NCBI RefSeq assembly: GCF_050624435.1
Contig: NC_134531.1
Coordinates: forward strand, 255,454,812 to 255,518,811
Length of the DNA stretch: 64,000 nucleotides
Direction: 5' to 3'
DNA from: Tenrec ecaudatus
Lineage: Eukaryota; Chordata; Mammalia; Afrosoricida; Tenrecidae
Within the stretch, counting starts at the first letter, position 1; every line of letters starts with the position of its first letter. Positions 12,391-25,599 of the stretch are shown here, piece after piece. The translations under genes and the position numbers were made by a program. Below the pieces are notes generated by a model. It made no database searches. It saw only the letters and a program-made list of their open reading frames with translations, and had not been told where the DNA came from.

Positions 12391-13435
12391 ATCTTCTCTT
12401 TGTGAAAGAAAACTGGCAGGTGGTCTATCCTTTATGTTTTGCTCCTTAGTGAAGGAAATATTATTAGTATAGATATAGTTTGAATAATAATTTCAGTATT
12501 CATCATATCCCAAACATTTTCACTAACTTACTTATTTACAAAGTGATTATCAATATTATAAATAGTGTTTACCATTATTTCCATTACGTTTTGTCAGCAG
12601 AAGCAAAACACTAAATAAAAGGGCATAATCAATCTAAATATATTATGGGGGTCTTCATAAATTTTCCAGTAATTAAATTTAAATCAGTGGATTAAAACAA
12701 ATTTCTAAGAGTAACTAGTATGGTATGCTCACTCTCAAATTCCTGGTAAAATCATTAATTGTAATGGAAATTGGAACTCAACGGGAACTCATACAATTAC
12801 ATAATTTAAAACTACATTATGAAAAACATATTTATAAACTATAAGAATGCTTTCATAAACCATAGAAAGATAAAATCATATCAACAAACAATTGATAATT
12901 CAAAGATATGACATGGTATTAAAATCATGATTTGCTTGGTTGTACAAAGAAACAACAAGCCTTCATCAGAATGACCACATGCTAATTTAGAGATGCTTAA
13001 TAAAACTGATTTACTAGAAATGAATTATATTGTGCATCCTCTACTTTATATGCTTCCGGACCCCCAAATCTCTGAGCCTGCCCCTCTTACATGTAGTCGA
13101 TCTGAGCAAAGGGTGAGTAGAAACTACCGGCCATAGTTTTGAACCTGGAACTTTTAGCTCAACTACCAAGATTTATAGATAAAGCAAAAGCACCTAAAGT
13201 CATGTAAAAAGCAAGCCAGATTGGAGAGATAACCTCTCATCTCAGAAAGCTGTATTATGTGAAAGTAATAAAGAAATTAAATGTAAGGTTAAGAGATATA
13301 TGTATTCATCCATCTTGGGTTGTAGATGGGAGACAAGCACCCAGTAGTGGAAATATGAAAAATTAATACCACAGTTTTTTTCATACGCACAAATTAGACC
13401 AGTTTAGACACTTATTTTATCAAAGATAAACACAT
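12391..13435. other. AT-rich DNA, no gene seen
   Basis: Nothing beyond general AT-richness was recognised. No tail-and-duplication structure is visible. Confidence 0.5.
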
Positions 13436-13439
13436 AGAT

Positions 13440-13875
13440 GTATTAGTGTGGGTTATCTAGAAGAACAAAAGCAGTGACACTCATATATGTACAAAGAAGA
13501 AAATTTTATCAACAGAACATCCCAGCCCAGTCCAACTCAAATGCCTAATTCCTATGCGAGCTGGGGGGTCTCTTCAGGCTCATGGAGATTCAGTCCAATG
13601 AAGCCAAGAAATGCAGGCAGGTGGGTTCCGAGTCCTGTGAGGTAAAAGTCACAGGGCACTGACAGCATTCAGCGTTGGGCAGGAATCATGGGGCCAACCC
13701 AGGATGCAGGGAGAGCCTCCCTAACAAACAGGAAGACAATGGGGCAGATTGATAAACACTTCCCGGTTTTTCTCTTATAAAACTACCACAGCGCCAAGGA
13801 CGCATCATCAGGCTGTGACCTGATTGACAGAATGGACTAAACCCCTCACATTCACATAAGGTCAAGTTTGCGTAA
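13440..13875 (-). mobile_element. LTR-like interspersed repeat (MaLR-like)
   Basis: On the minus strand this shares blocks with 28.93-29.31 kb: CTGTCAATCAGGTCACAGCC, and GGACTGGGCTGGGATG followed by a TTGATAAAATTTTCTTC segment. It ends in CCCACACTAATAC. The layout (a GC-richer body and a terminal 'actaatac' motif) resembles mammalian MaLR-type LTRs, but I cannot name the subfamily and no target duplication was confirmed. Confidence 0.5.
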
Positions 13876-13879
13876 CATC

Positions 13880-15530
13880 TAACTGCAGATTTAAATTATT
13901 ATTATTAATAAAAATAAAATTATTATCATTATGTGGATCTTGAAGATTTTGAAAAATAAGAGAGGCAGTATCCCATTGTGACTTGAAGGAAAAGCTGTCT
14001 ACAAATAAATAAAAGAACACTATTCAAAACATATGGAGAACTGGAATATTTGCTCATATTTTGTGATGCTATCCCAGAAAAATGTGTTTCAAACATCCTA
14101 TAATGAGGAGAAATATTACTGAGGATAAAATTACTAATAAAAATCCACATAGGAATGTATGCTATTAGCATAATATTCAATGAAAAGAAACAACAATATT
14201 TTATAATAGACGGCAGAGACTTTCTGATGTCACAAATCACTTTGTAAGCTGTCTCAAAGTTCTTATTGCATTTAGACAGAATGAGTGGAAAAGGAAACCC
14301 AGATTACATTTTGTTATAATAATAAAGAAAAATATAAAGCGTATCATCCACACACAGTGTACTGGGTATTATTACAAAAAGAAAAAGATTTCTGAAAGAT
14401 CACATGTCAAAAATGCATTAATATTTAGAGAATTATTAAACATTTTTTGTAAAAAATTTGACTCTAAAATTCTGATTCCATACAACATTAAATATGTGGA
14501 ATGGTCTAAATTTTATACTCCGTAATTGAAGAAGAAAGACAATGAAATTTTTCAACATAAGAGTATTGGAAAAATGCAGTGTCTTGGCAATAATTGGGCT
14601 CTGTTTTTCATACTATACATATTTCTGGGAATGTATTATATTAACTTTACAAGTTATTTAAATAGATTCTTTTATTATTATTATATTCTCCATAGACAAA
14701 TTTTAATTACAAGTTGACTAACAATGTAAGGTATCCATAATAAGAAAATGATCTCAATGAGTGAACAGTTTCCAGATTTTTCAAAGATATAACTTTCCAG
14801 TTATTGAACAGAGATCGTATAGCATATGGCTTGTACATATATCTAAGTGTGTCAATATCAAGTGATCACTACGGAGCAATATTCATAATTTGTTGAAAAA
14901 GAACATGTCTAAGCAATTTAGGTTATGACTGCGAACTGTGAAATATTTACTGACAGGTGTAAGCTCTCTGAGGACTCAGCTAAATAGGCCTTACTTTTCT
15001 TATTGAAAATTTCACGTTAGACATTATGTTACCCACACCGATGTTTCTTATAACAAAAGTTTCAGAGAACATCTACTTTTGATTTACATTTTGTGTGCGA
15101 TAACTGAGCCTTCGAAATCAAAGAAAGAGTTACAAGCATCTGTAGTTTATCTCTGTAAAACTGCCTGTTTTTGTATAATGTAGATATCTGAGAAATAATC
15201 GAGACTAGAAATTAATTTCCATGTAAAATTCACTCCTATTTAAAATGCTACTTTAAGAAATTAAAACATATTGTAATAATTCAAATTCCCCTCACATTCA
15301 TCAAGAAAACAAATAATTTCCTACATTCACTTGGAAAGCAATGAAATGTCCATAAATTGGATATTCTCACAGCAACATTTCTCCTAAAAATAAACTCAAA
15401 GAATAAACTTAGGAATAATAGAATTTTTAGTTTTCTCATATAGTAATAACAGTATAATATCTATTGTGTTTTCACAAACATATTATGAAAATATTGTTGT
15501 TGTTAAGTGAAAATACAGCTAATTTAGATA
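13880..15530. other. AT-rich DNA, no gene seen
   Basis: The minus-strand open stretch at 13,929-14,240 (103 codons) has no recognisable domain and lies in AT-rich DNA. It is probably chance or decayed LINE sequence. Confidence 0.45.
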
Positions 15531-15534
15531 TACC

Positions 15535-15890
15535 TCATCAAAATCTCTCCATCCTTGCTACTAAGAGCATTCTGGCTGGCCTTCTTCAAAAATATATTTG
15601 GTTGGTCTTTTGGCGATCCATGGTGCTTTCAATATTCTTCACCCAAACCATAATTAAAATACATCAGTTCTTCTTGAGTCTCCGTATTCACAGTCCAACT
15701 TTCACAGGCATACGAGGCAACTGAAAACAGCATGGCTTGATTGAGGCAAACCTAACTCTTCAGAGCATCATCCTTTTTTTTTTTAACACTTGTAAGAGGT
15801 CTTGTGCAGCAGATTTACCCCAATAAAGGTGCTGTCTCATCTCTTGACTGCTGCTTCCCAGAGCTTTCATCGTGGATCCAAGTAAGAAAA
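15535..15890 (-). mobile_element. RTE/BovB-like LINE fragment, C-terminal ORF region
   Basis: On the minus strand the sequence follows the C-terminal RTE region: AAAGCTCTGGGAAGCAGCAG near the start, a block corresponding to 'gcttgactcaatcaagcc', the cysteine-containing 'cctcgtatgcctgtgaaag' block, and ATATTGAAAGCACCATGGAT near 15.62-15.64 kb. The forward 86-codon ORF at 15,464-15,724 is antisense to this. A T-run near 15.77 kb interrupts it. Confidence 0.7.
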
Positions 15891-18800
15891 AAAAGATTTA
15901 AAGAGTTATCTGAAATGAGGTGGCATTGGCCATTTTGAATCAGAAAATCATAGTTTGTGTGTGTGGGAAGGACGACACAATCTAGAGCTATGGTCTTGCA
16001 CCGTCAACAACCTGCTTGGAAATAGCAGTTTTTAAATAAAGCTTTCATTGTAAAAATTGTTCATTGGCTACATAGTCATTGAGAAAAGATGTATAGATAC
16101 AATGCTTGCAAAGAGGTTATTTGGGAGAGAGTTTGGAAAACTTTTTAAAGCTTTTAAAGCACCCATTTTGATGATTGGATTAAATTTACATTTTAAATAT
16201 TTGACAGAATATTGTCAAGATGAAGTCTTATTCATCACTATTCTATACTATTTTTTATATAAAATTTGCTTTCTATATTGAATAAGAACGTAAATCAAGG
16301 TCCACTCTTTTCTAAACATTAAGTGCTAAAGTTCTGTGGACACATGTTTAGGGTATTATTTATATCACATTGCTCTTGTTGAAGCTAATGAATTGTTCCT
16401 TTAATCTTTTTGTGAATATTTTTGAGGTTTTAAAATTTATACTTGGATGTCATTAAAACCTATCATGTCTGTCCACCAATTCCTGACATAAAACAATTTA
16501 ACATTTTATGTACACAATTGATGGAAATATTTAGATCACTAAACTGTATGAAATATTATTTCATATAGCATTGAAATAAGTCAAATTTTGTGGGGGTTAA
16601 TTTCAGAAACAGTGGGATAAATAGTTACTGTAGATTTATGTTTTGTAAAAACTTAAATAATAAAGAACTGAAGTTAATGATTTGGTCAGTTCAATTCAAA
16701 ACTAAATTATAATGATTTGAAAACAAGAATTCCCCTGATAAGTGATTATGTTTGCTTTGTCATTGTAGTTTATTAATTTTGTATGTTCTATTTAGCTACA
16801 ATTAATGACATTTATATTTAATAATTGAATAATATTTCATTTATTTTGTATTATATTTAATTACATATAAAATGCATTCTTTAAAATGTAACTAAGTTAT
16901 GTCTTGATTTGCATAGTAATCATTTTTACAATGTTTTTTGGCACAACAGCAATTTTCTACAAAATATCAATTTCAATTTTATTTCAGTCTTTCAATCATG
17001 TTGGTTGTTTTCATGCATCTTAGATATGGTTGTAATAGTTGTAATAGTTTGGAGAAAACACTGTTGGAAGTATGTGTTTGATAAAACATATGTCATTAAA
17101 TTATATATGTAATTAAATCAAAATGTGTTTATTTAAATATTTTATTCAAATATTGCATTGGATTATTATGAATGAAACTTTTCTAATTTTTTCTGTGTAT
17201 ATTTATGTTTTCTCTAGAAACTTTTCTATTTGTATCTTACTTGTTATCTTTCTTATATAATATAGTTAACTGTTGCTAAACTAGTTGGTATGAGTAAACT
17301 TTATAAAATTTAATATGATGGAATTTCAAACAGTTCACATGAAATTTTTGGTAATAGATAATTGCATTTTCTGACAACCCTATTGAAGTCTTCTCATATT
17401 TTCCCTAATTGCCCATAACCAGGCAGACACACAAAGGATTATGATGATATTTTGCTGGTCGCTCATGTACATATTGACTGCAAACATCTATAGGACACAG
17501 TTTCCACAATTCTGAATGTTGAACCCTCTCTATATCATCACCCTGGCTAAACTGACAGTCTGTCCTCATTTCTTCTGTAACCATCCTTCTCTAAGAGTAA
17601 ATCTGTGATGTGAGATACACATATGACATTTAGAATGCTAACCAGATTTTATTGAAAATGAATGTACTTCCTTGAATTAGTGGTGACATGAGGGTCAGGA
17701 CCTGACTTCAAGTTACACATACTACGTAAACCTTATTGGGCTGTGTCAGTGATACAGTAACCAGGAACCACTTATAAGGACATCAGACCAGAGAAAGCAC
17801 AGACATCCTGGGGTCAGAATGAGGTCAAGAAACGCCCCTAGTTGGATTCAGGGGTGCTAGAAGGAAGGTGAGAAAGCACAGGAAACAAATTCGGCCTACT
17901 TCACAATTTTGCCTATAGCTGTTACACACCTCTCTGTAAGTATTTCCATCACTGATGTGTACCTGTCATGCCTGTCATTTTGGTACACCATCATTACAGA
18001 CTACATCTTTTCTTCAGTGTGAAACCTGGTTGCTATTAACAGATATTTCCTTTGCATTAAAACAAAGTAATAATAGTCCTCTTAAAAAAAAAAAACTCAT
18101 GTTTTGTTGTTGTTGTTGTTTCTGTTCCTGACTTTGGCTTCTTTTGCCTTTCTGTCCCTGCCAGTTAAACACATCAACATTTAGCAACAATTTATAATTG
18201 ACCGCCAATCTTTTCCAAAGTAGCAGAAATCACATATCTTCCTAGTGACTCCCACATAAAATTAAATATCTCTGTTCGCATCTAAATTCTTTTGTATATA
18301 AAAATAAATTAAGGCTAAATTAAAACATTTCAAAATGATACAAGTATTAGCTACTATTTGAAAAAAATAAGTGCTAGATGCCATGTATGAAATTAGGTTA
18401 GAACATGACTGACAAAACTAGACAACTGAACAAAATAATATTTTTGTTAAACTAAATATGCTAATTCACCTATGAAAATTTTTATAATAAGCCTTATTAA
18501 TATGTAGAAAATATGAATGATGTTATGCTATCACAATGATAATTTGCATCTATTAATGTATCATATCTTTTATTATTGGTAAGTATACAATATAAACAAA
18601 CAAAAATCAAAATAAAATTCCATTACTTCCCCAAATGCTGACATTTCTTCTTCTTTTTTATTTTTAAGTAATGTCCAGTTAAAGTTCATTTTGTTTTAAA
18701 CAGAACTCACAATGTATTGAACAGAAACCTTGTACGTATCTCCATTCAGTAGCATAGAAGTCTATGAATCAATTCGTGATTCTTTTTCTAATATTCAAAT

Positions 18801-21800
18801 TCAACCTACTAGCATATCTTCTGGATTAATTTAAAAAATATTTCAAGTATTTCTATTTATATGTATTTTCAGTTCCATATTCATAGCAAGAGCTATAATT
18901 ATTTATGAAGTACTGTGGTTAAGTGATCAGCTCTTTCTCTGTTCTAATACTAGCTGTCTGCTCTACTCTCTTAAACTATGCAGGTTCCAGAGGTCTGGGG
19001 TATTGCAGTCTGGCAAAAACTACAGAAAACTTGTCAGAATAATTGTCTCTAGTATAAAATACTTAAGGGTATGTAAAGCAATTATTGTGTTGGTAATATG
19101 TAAATCAAAAGGTATTATTATCCTATTCAATATCTTTTTTCCTGAATTAAAATAATAACCAAGATAATGATTATAAATAACAAGATTCCACTAGATCATT
19201 GATCTCTCTAATATCTACTTTCTCTCCCTGCATTTGTAGGTTCCAGTTACGCTCAGACATTTCCTTTTCCTTTACTATTCCAACTGTGTTCAGGATCTTT
19301 TAATTCGATGTTTGTTATACCTGTCTCACGTGTCACCTAAAATCTCTTGTCAGTTTTAAATATATCTTATTTTATTATATCACTCTAAAATCATTTTATT
19401 TTACTGTTTACTATTGCAAACTTGGTTTCCAGAAAATAAAGGAGTATCAAATCCTGGTTCTAAATTTATTGATAAAATTTAAAATATTAAAGGAAAAATA
19501 CTTATATTAAATAATATTTATGAGAAAACACTAACATATGTTTTGATTGAAATCAGTGATTCATGAAAATATGTTATTGCTTAATTGCCTATGCTCAGTA
19601 GTACACACTAATCATCAATGACAGGAAAAATTTAAGGCTGACTAACTACAAATTATTAAAGGATAGTTCAAGAAAGGGGATGAAGCTGAGCAAGAGTTAT
19701 TTATGAAAAGAGTCATCTGAGACCAACTGCCATAGCAGCCATTAAACTAATGAGGGAAGCTCCTAAACTCATATGTTCAGGGCCCTTTGATGAGGTCAAC
19801 AGGGAAACTAATGCCATGTTGACAATAGCAGTTCACTGCAATGTGATCTGGTATTTAGGGTGCAATATGATCAGGAGGAGAAAATGGTTATGAATTTCCT
19901 ATCAGATTTTTTTAGGAAGATAAGAAGTGCCATCACCATGTATTTCAAAGTTTCATGTAATTTAATATAAATTATAGAGTTTTGTCCATTTTAATGCATT
20001 CTCAATTTTCCCCTCTTTGGTCTTGAATTTGAATATGAATTAGAGAGTAAATTATCTTGACTTTACTTCCAAATAATCATAATAGAACATCCATACATTA
20101 CAACTAAAAAAGTCTAAATATTATCAAGTGTTTTTAGATAATTGCTCACTTGGCTCTTTCCAAAGAGCATATTTATTCCAGTGGACTAAAGAATGTATAT
20201 TTTTCTTATATATTTAATATTTGCCAATAGATAATTATGTTTACTCTAAGACAATACACGTATTTTATAAAATTATACTAGAAGATCAATAAAATTTCTT
20301 TAGTTTCCTGAGTTTGTCATTTAACTAATACATTATAAATCTAATAAGCATTATTATAAGTAACAATGTGAACAGTGTATCCACAATGGAAATAGGAAAC
20401 TTTTCAATCATCATCATCTAGTCACTTTTAAACTTTAAAAACATATGCAATTCAAACGTTCCGTGCCTTTTAGTTCACTGTTAATCATTTGAAACAGTTT
20501 CTATGGTTCCTAAATAGACACTATGGAAAAATATTTAACAGAATGTTTACTATATTTGAGGCTTGAGTAGAGTTCAGAAGCTTGTTTTCATCTTAAAAGT
20601 CATTATCATAGCATATCGTTGTTTTTTACTTTATCAGAACAGATTTGAATATCATAATTCAAACTTTTTGAAGAGCAATGAATCATTGTAGAGCTACATC
20701 TGTCACCTTGTACACAGAATTTGCAATTTCTCACTTCACTTAGTCAAAATGAAGATATTGTTGGAAGTTTTCATATTTTACACTGCATAGAATTTTCACA
20801 CTTGATGGTTCTCTAACAGTTATTCTACTGTCACTGGGGCGAGAAGGGAGAGAGCAAGTTCTCCTATAGTCTGTTACCAGCACAGCAAATACCAAGACTT
20901 GGTCAGTTATCTACCAGAGGGAAAATAAGATAAGGTGACAATCAGGCTAATGTTGATGCCCTCCAATTTGGCCCATTCCACAACTGTTCTCTCAGTCATG
21001 GCAATATAGTTCTATGAATTCTGCTGCCCATGAGGTCTGTTTCTCTCTTTGTCTTTCTTATTTCCAAAGATCATTTCCCTGCCATCATCACATATTTGAC
21101 ACCAGAATTGATGTCATTCTACTTAAAAGTTAATAGGTTATCTCGCTTCATGGATGTTGACAAAAGACATGAGATTTCTGGGTCAAGGATATGAAGTATT
21201 CTTATTCATGGCAGAGGAAACAGGATTCGCATCACTCTATTACGTAGGTTCTCTAGGAGGGGGATACCATTGACTCGGATGATGTTCACATTTGCTAACC
21301 AATAAAGACACTGAGTTTGATGATTCCGCTAATTTCCTATTAAGTAGGAAGGAATCCTAGTCTTTGTCTGACGACTGATGTTTCCTCATTTCTCAAGGCT
21401 ATCAGCATGGTCCTCCTGTGCTAAATGGTCGTGGCAAAAGAGGACTCCAGACCTTTCTGCCTCAGGGCATCAAAACACTCACATTTACGGTTGACGCACC
21501 CAGAAGTTCTCTTTCATGAGCATCTGCGTGACTAAGGCTCGCATGTTCTACAATTTATCCTTCAAATGCTTTCTCTAAGAGAGGATTTATCTATACAATC
21601 TAGCAATATTTGTGACATACACTTTTCTAAAGCACACACACCAAACCTCTACTTTCTTGATGGTATTTTCCTCTCTAACCCTTGATATCATCCAGTTTTC
21701 TGCTACTTATTCTGATTTGTCTTAAATATTGTTTTCTCTTCAATATGCATGCAATGTAATCTGTACCAGAACAGGGCTTTTAAAAAAATTGTTTGATTTG

Positions 21801-21955
21801 ATATCCTACTCTTTCTTCACAAATTGGGGAAGCAATCACTTGAGCATTCAATAAATGCGTTTGTATAGAGAATTCATCAGTAACTCATATTAATGTATTT
21901 TCTTCAAGTTACTTCTTGAGTCACTTCCTACTCCCCTTTATACATTACCCCCTCT
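15891..21955. other. AT-rich DNA, no gene seen
   Basis: About 6 kb of AT-rich sequence with no recognisable exon, RNA gene or well-preserved repeat. A short (GTT)n run lies at 18,104-18,121. Open stretches at 16,057-16,281 and 16,909-17,112 have composition typical of random AT-rich DNA. Confidence 0.5.
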
Positions 21956-21959
21956 CCCA

Positions 21960-22500
21960 GCTCACTAAGGTCTTTTACACAGTCTCGCAACACCGTCTCA
22001 ACACACAGTTCCCTCAGATTCTATGCTTTTGCACATGATCCTTTGTCCCAATTTACGTTCTCTAGCCCCTTTCCTTTAATTAGGAGGCTTGGCGCCATTG
22101 TTGCAATAGCATTGGATTGCTGATCACAAGGTCAGTGGTTCAAACTCACAAGCTGTGCTGTTTCTCCTATAATGAGTTTACAGTTTATATATCCTTATAT
22201 AGGGTTGATATGAGTTATATTCGATTTGATGGCTGTGGCCTTGGGCCTTTTATTTCCATTTAATTATGCTTTTCTTTTAAAGCTGCTCCCCCATTTTATT
22301 TATTTCCTTAACATTACTACCTTGTCTTCATGTCACATTAACTATTATGCCACACACGAAATTCCTTTCACGCTTTAGATGCAGCAACTATAGTAAGTGT
22401 TCTCATTATTTTAAGCACATTCGTATGCATGTTTCCACTCCTGCCTCTCTCCCCACTCCCTCCACACTACAGCTCATTGAAGGTCATATCCCAAACTGAT
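21960..22500 (+). mobile_element. Probable L2 LINE 3' region, split by an AfroSINE
   Basis: The phrases CTATGCTTTTGCACATGATC and CACACTACAGCTCATTGAAG (followed by GTCATATCCCAAAC) match the feel and order of the ancient mammalian L2 3' region. An AfroSINE lies at 22,085-22,250, between the two recognisable parts. Recognition is weak and by eye. Confidence 0.4.
22085..22250 (+). repeat. AfroSINE
   Basis: The copy reads GGCTTGGCGCCATTGTTGCA (head), GATTGCTGATCACAAGGTCA, GTGGTTCAAACTCACAAGC (B-box), a shortened middle, and the tail GTTGATATGAGTTATATTCG followed by ATTTGATGGCTG. It interrupts the probable L2. Confidence 0.75.
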
Positions 22501-24000
22501 ATTACATCATTCTGAAATCTCATTCACAATATCTAAGGGAAGTAAAACATATTATTTTAGTTGATGTTAAATAATATCACACTCCTTGATGATCGCTGTT
22601 TATCTAAACCTTAAGCACCTTTTAAGATACTTTGCAAAACACATTCTTAAAACTTAACATAATAATTATTTAGTAATTTTAAGTGGCCAGAGAAGAAACA
22701 AAAATAAAGGGGCATCATTTGCCATGCATATTTTCAGTAAATTTTTTCATATAATACACATCACTTTAATCCCCCTCATTTTTTTCTAGTTTCTCTGAAA
22801 CATTTCCACCTTTGACTATTTGGATATATCCATTTTTCTTGGGTGAACTCAAGACTCATCAGTACCTTCTTGATTGAGAATAAATTTCCTCCTTTTGATA
22901 ATTTAACTTAATTTTCTTTAGAGGAAAAAGATCATTGTTGCTTCCTTCTTTGAATCTTTTCAAGTGTCTTGAATCTATACAGGTTATAGCACATTCTCAT
23001 TGACCTTTTTATTACTTTAAAATTGCTTCAAAGTCTGGGTACTGTCTTACCGTCACTGCATATGTATTTGTTTTATTACAGCCAAATCTGATTTAAGATG
23101 TACCACCTGAGGAAGCTAGTGACCATCACTTTCAGGAACTGCACAGAATGGAAGGTGATGAAGAGAATTCCAGTTAATGTGTCTCAATAATCCCTTCTTG
23201 CAAAAACCAGTAAGGAGATCCACAGAGAATGAAAATTTGAGACAACAGAGCATACATAATGGAAATATGTTTTCTGAGGTAGAGACAATAAAATAATATT
23301 TATTTGTATGGGAATTATGAAGCAATAAATGCATTCAGCTGACTTGATCTTAGAAAGAGAAAATATATCCAGAAAGGCATCAATTAAAGCGAGCATTTGA
23401 ATAACCTGAAGGAATATTTTTTGAAAATTGTCCTGAAAATAAATGAAAAAAAGTCAATGAGATTGTTCATTAGTTAAAAACCTAAAATCTTATTAATATT
23501 AATATAGTAAATTAATGATCAGATTTACTTCTATCAAATAATTTCATTAAATTATCAGAAAACATGGGTGAATAAATTATTGGTTTGATAAAATGTTTTA
23601 TAAATTTTTAGCAGCATCTATAAGAATTCAAAACTGCTTTAAATATTGAAAATTAGGGACTAGTAAGTGTTCTAAAATTAATGGTTCTAAAATTAATGGC
23701 CATTTGATTAATCAAGTTTTATCTTAGGGGAATTATTGAGAAGCAAAATATGGGTAAACATGATAATGTGGTAGGAGGCAAAAAATAAAAAGAGTAAAGA
23801 ATAATATATATATATGTAATTATACAAATAAATGTGACTTGTTTATATATGCATATATATGCAAATGCAAGGACACTGATGGACTTTGAACCACTATTTA
23901 AATATTACCTCAGTAAAAAAAAGCTTGTCATGATGATGTGTAATTGTATGATACTCACCTCCCATACACGAACGCTGAAGACAAAATGAGGATTTAATTA
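22501..24000. other. AT-rich DNA, no gene seen
   Basis: No recognisable feature apart from TA-rich simple sequence at about 23,800-23,868. Confidence 0.5.
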
Positions 24001-24039
24001 AAAGTGCTGAAAAAGCTAGTGGTGCCCATGTATTAAAAG

Positions 24040-24870
24040 ATATATAGTATCTGTCCTCTTAAAAGTTTGTAGTTAAGCAAGCAGCCATCTAGCAGGGAAG
24101 CAATAAAGCCCATATGGAAGAATTACAGGACCCTTTGTGATCATGAGATATCATGGGAAGAAGTATCAGAAGTTCAAAAGCAAGCAATCACATTGATGTA
24201 AAGGGGCAGGGATGTAGTGGAGACCCAAAGCTCACCTGTAAGATAACTGGACAGTCCCTCTCAGAAGGGCCACATGGAAGGGACGATAAATCCAAGGTGT
24301 GAGGTAGCACTGATGAAACACATAACTATCCCCCAATTCTTTAATATTTTTCCCCTTACTATTATGTGTTTTTACCTCATTAATCATGTTTGATTTTCAT
24401 ATGTTCATTTGTATATTTAAGATCATTCCATAAATGAAAGCCAAGATAGATAACACTTCAGAATCAGTAACAGAAGTAATGGTTCCCTGAGGGTATGGGA
24501 AGAGGTAGGGAGGAGGGAGGAACAGGTTGCTTATAACATTGATGAATCTATAACCCCACTCAATGGGACTGAACAACAAAATTGTACATGTGGATATACT
24601 GAATTGTGTAAGATAAGGATATATATATACGTATATATATCATACACACACACTATACATATATATATTAAGGAAAATATTAGGAGTTTCTGGGGTTAGG
24701 GTGGGGGAGAGAGGGGACAAAGGGGAGTTGATATTAAGGAGTTCAAGAAGAAATAAAATGTTTTGAAACTGATCAGTGTAGCAATTGTACAATATTGCTT
24801 GATGCTATTGAACTTTGGAATGTTATGATATCTGTAAGAGCTCCCAATAAAATGATTAAACATTAAAAAA
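24040..24870 (+). mobile_element. L1-3'UTR-like lineage repeat
   Basis: The body contains CAAGCAGCCATCTAGCAGGG and CCCATATGGAAGAATTACAG, which correspond to 35.09-35.14 kb and (inverted) 59.1-59.2 kb. The 3' unit (24,690-24,862) is purine-rich with GGGGGAGAGAGGGGACAAAG, then CAATTGTACAATATTGCTTG, ATGTTATGATATCTGTAAGA, and CCCAATAAAATG followed by A-rich DNA. A polyadenylation signal and A-tail at the end fit a retroposed LINE 3' UTR. Confidence 0.6.
24617..24682. repeat. TA/CA-rich microsatellite
   Basis: An imperfect (TA)n and (CA)n stretch inside the repeat at 24.0-24.9 kb. Confidence 0.75.
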
Positions 24871-25148
24871 TAGAAATAAAAATAAATGTTAAATATAAAT
24901 ATATATATCTTATACATTATTTCCATATGTTCATTTATAAAATATCAAATAACTTTTCATTGTATTTAAAATGCCACTTTTATATAAAAGAAACTTGAGA
25001 AGTTGATCTTAGGTAATGGGATTCATTACTGGTTTTAACCAGCTCAATGATTAGTCATCTTGTATGGTAAAAGATTAAAGAGGGACTAAAGAACACTTTT
25101 AATAAATTAAGGAAATATTGAAAAAAATCATAAAAATAGTATATACCT

Positions 25149-25592
25149 TATATACTTGTGTATAACCCGAGTTTTTCAGCACAAAAAAATGTGCTGAAAA
25201 ACTGGGGTTTGGCTTATACACGGGTCAGTGATACTCCAGCGAGGAGTAACATCTCGCGGGTGATTGACGTTCCCTGGTTGTTCATTCAAAGCCCTGCTGA
25301 CATAGCAGGGCTTTGAATATTTGTTTACTCACATCTAACCAATCAGAGCCATTCTATGACGTGGACGGCTCCAATTCACAGAAGCACCCGTAGTAATTCA
25401 CTTATGCCGGCAGCTGAACTGGTAAGGATGTGTCTGTGGCTGGGCTCCGTCTCTTCCCTCTGGTCTCTGTGTTAATTCACATCCTGCATTTCCCACTCTA
25501 GGCTTATACTCGAGTCAATCAGTTTTTCTGTTTTCCCAGGTAATAGTTAGGTACCACGGCTTATACTTGCATCAGCTTATATTCGAAAATAT
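25149..25592. mobile_element. Non-autonomous DNA transposon (MITE) with nested palindromes
   Basis: A roughly 440-bp element whose ends are imperfect inverted repeats. The left end begins TATACTTGTGTATAACCCGA; the right end holds CGGCTTATACTTGCATCAGC, then TTATATTCG. Internally there is a 13-bp perfect stem (25,170-25,182 with 25,191-25,203; AGTTTTTCAGCAC) inside a longer TGTATAA...TTATACA palindrome. A second, 15-bp perfect stem lies at 25,284-25,298 with 25,304-25,318 (ATTCAAAGCCCTGCT). The element is GC-richer than its flanks and has no transposase ORF. The TA-rich flanks fit a TA-targeting transposon, but the superfamily is not established. Confidence 0.65.
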
Positions 25593-25599
25593 ATATATA

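Noticed and set aside
15464..15724. An 86-codon forward ORF
   Set aside because: Its 3' half is antisense to an RTE fragment and the rest is AT-rich.
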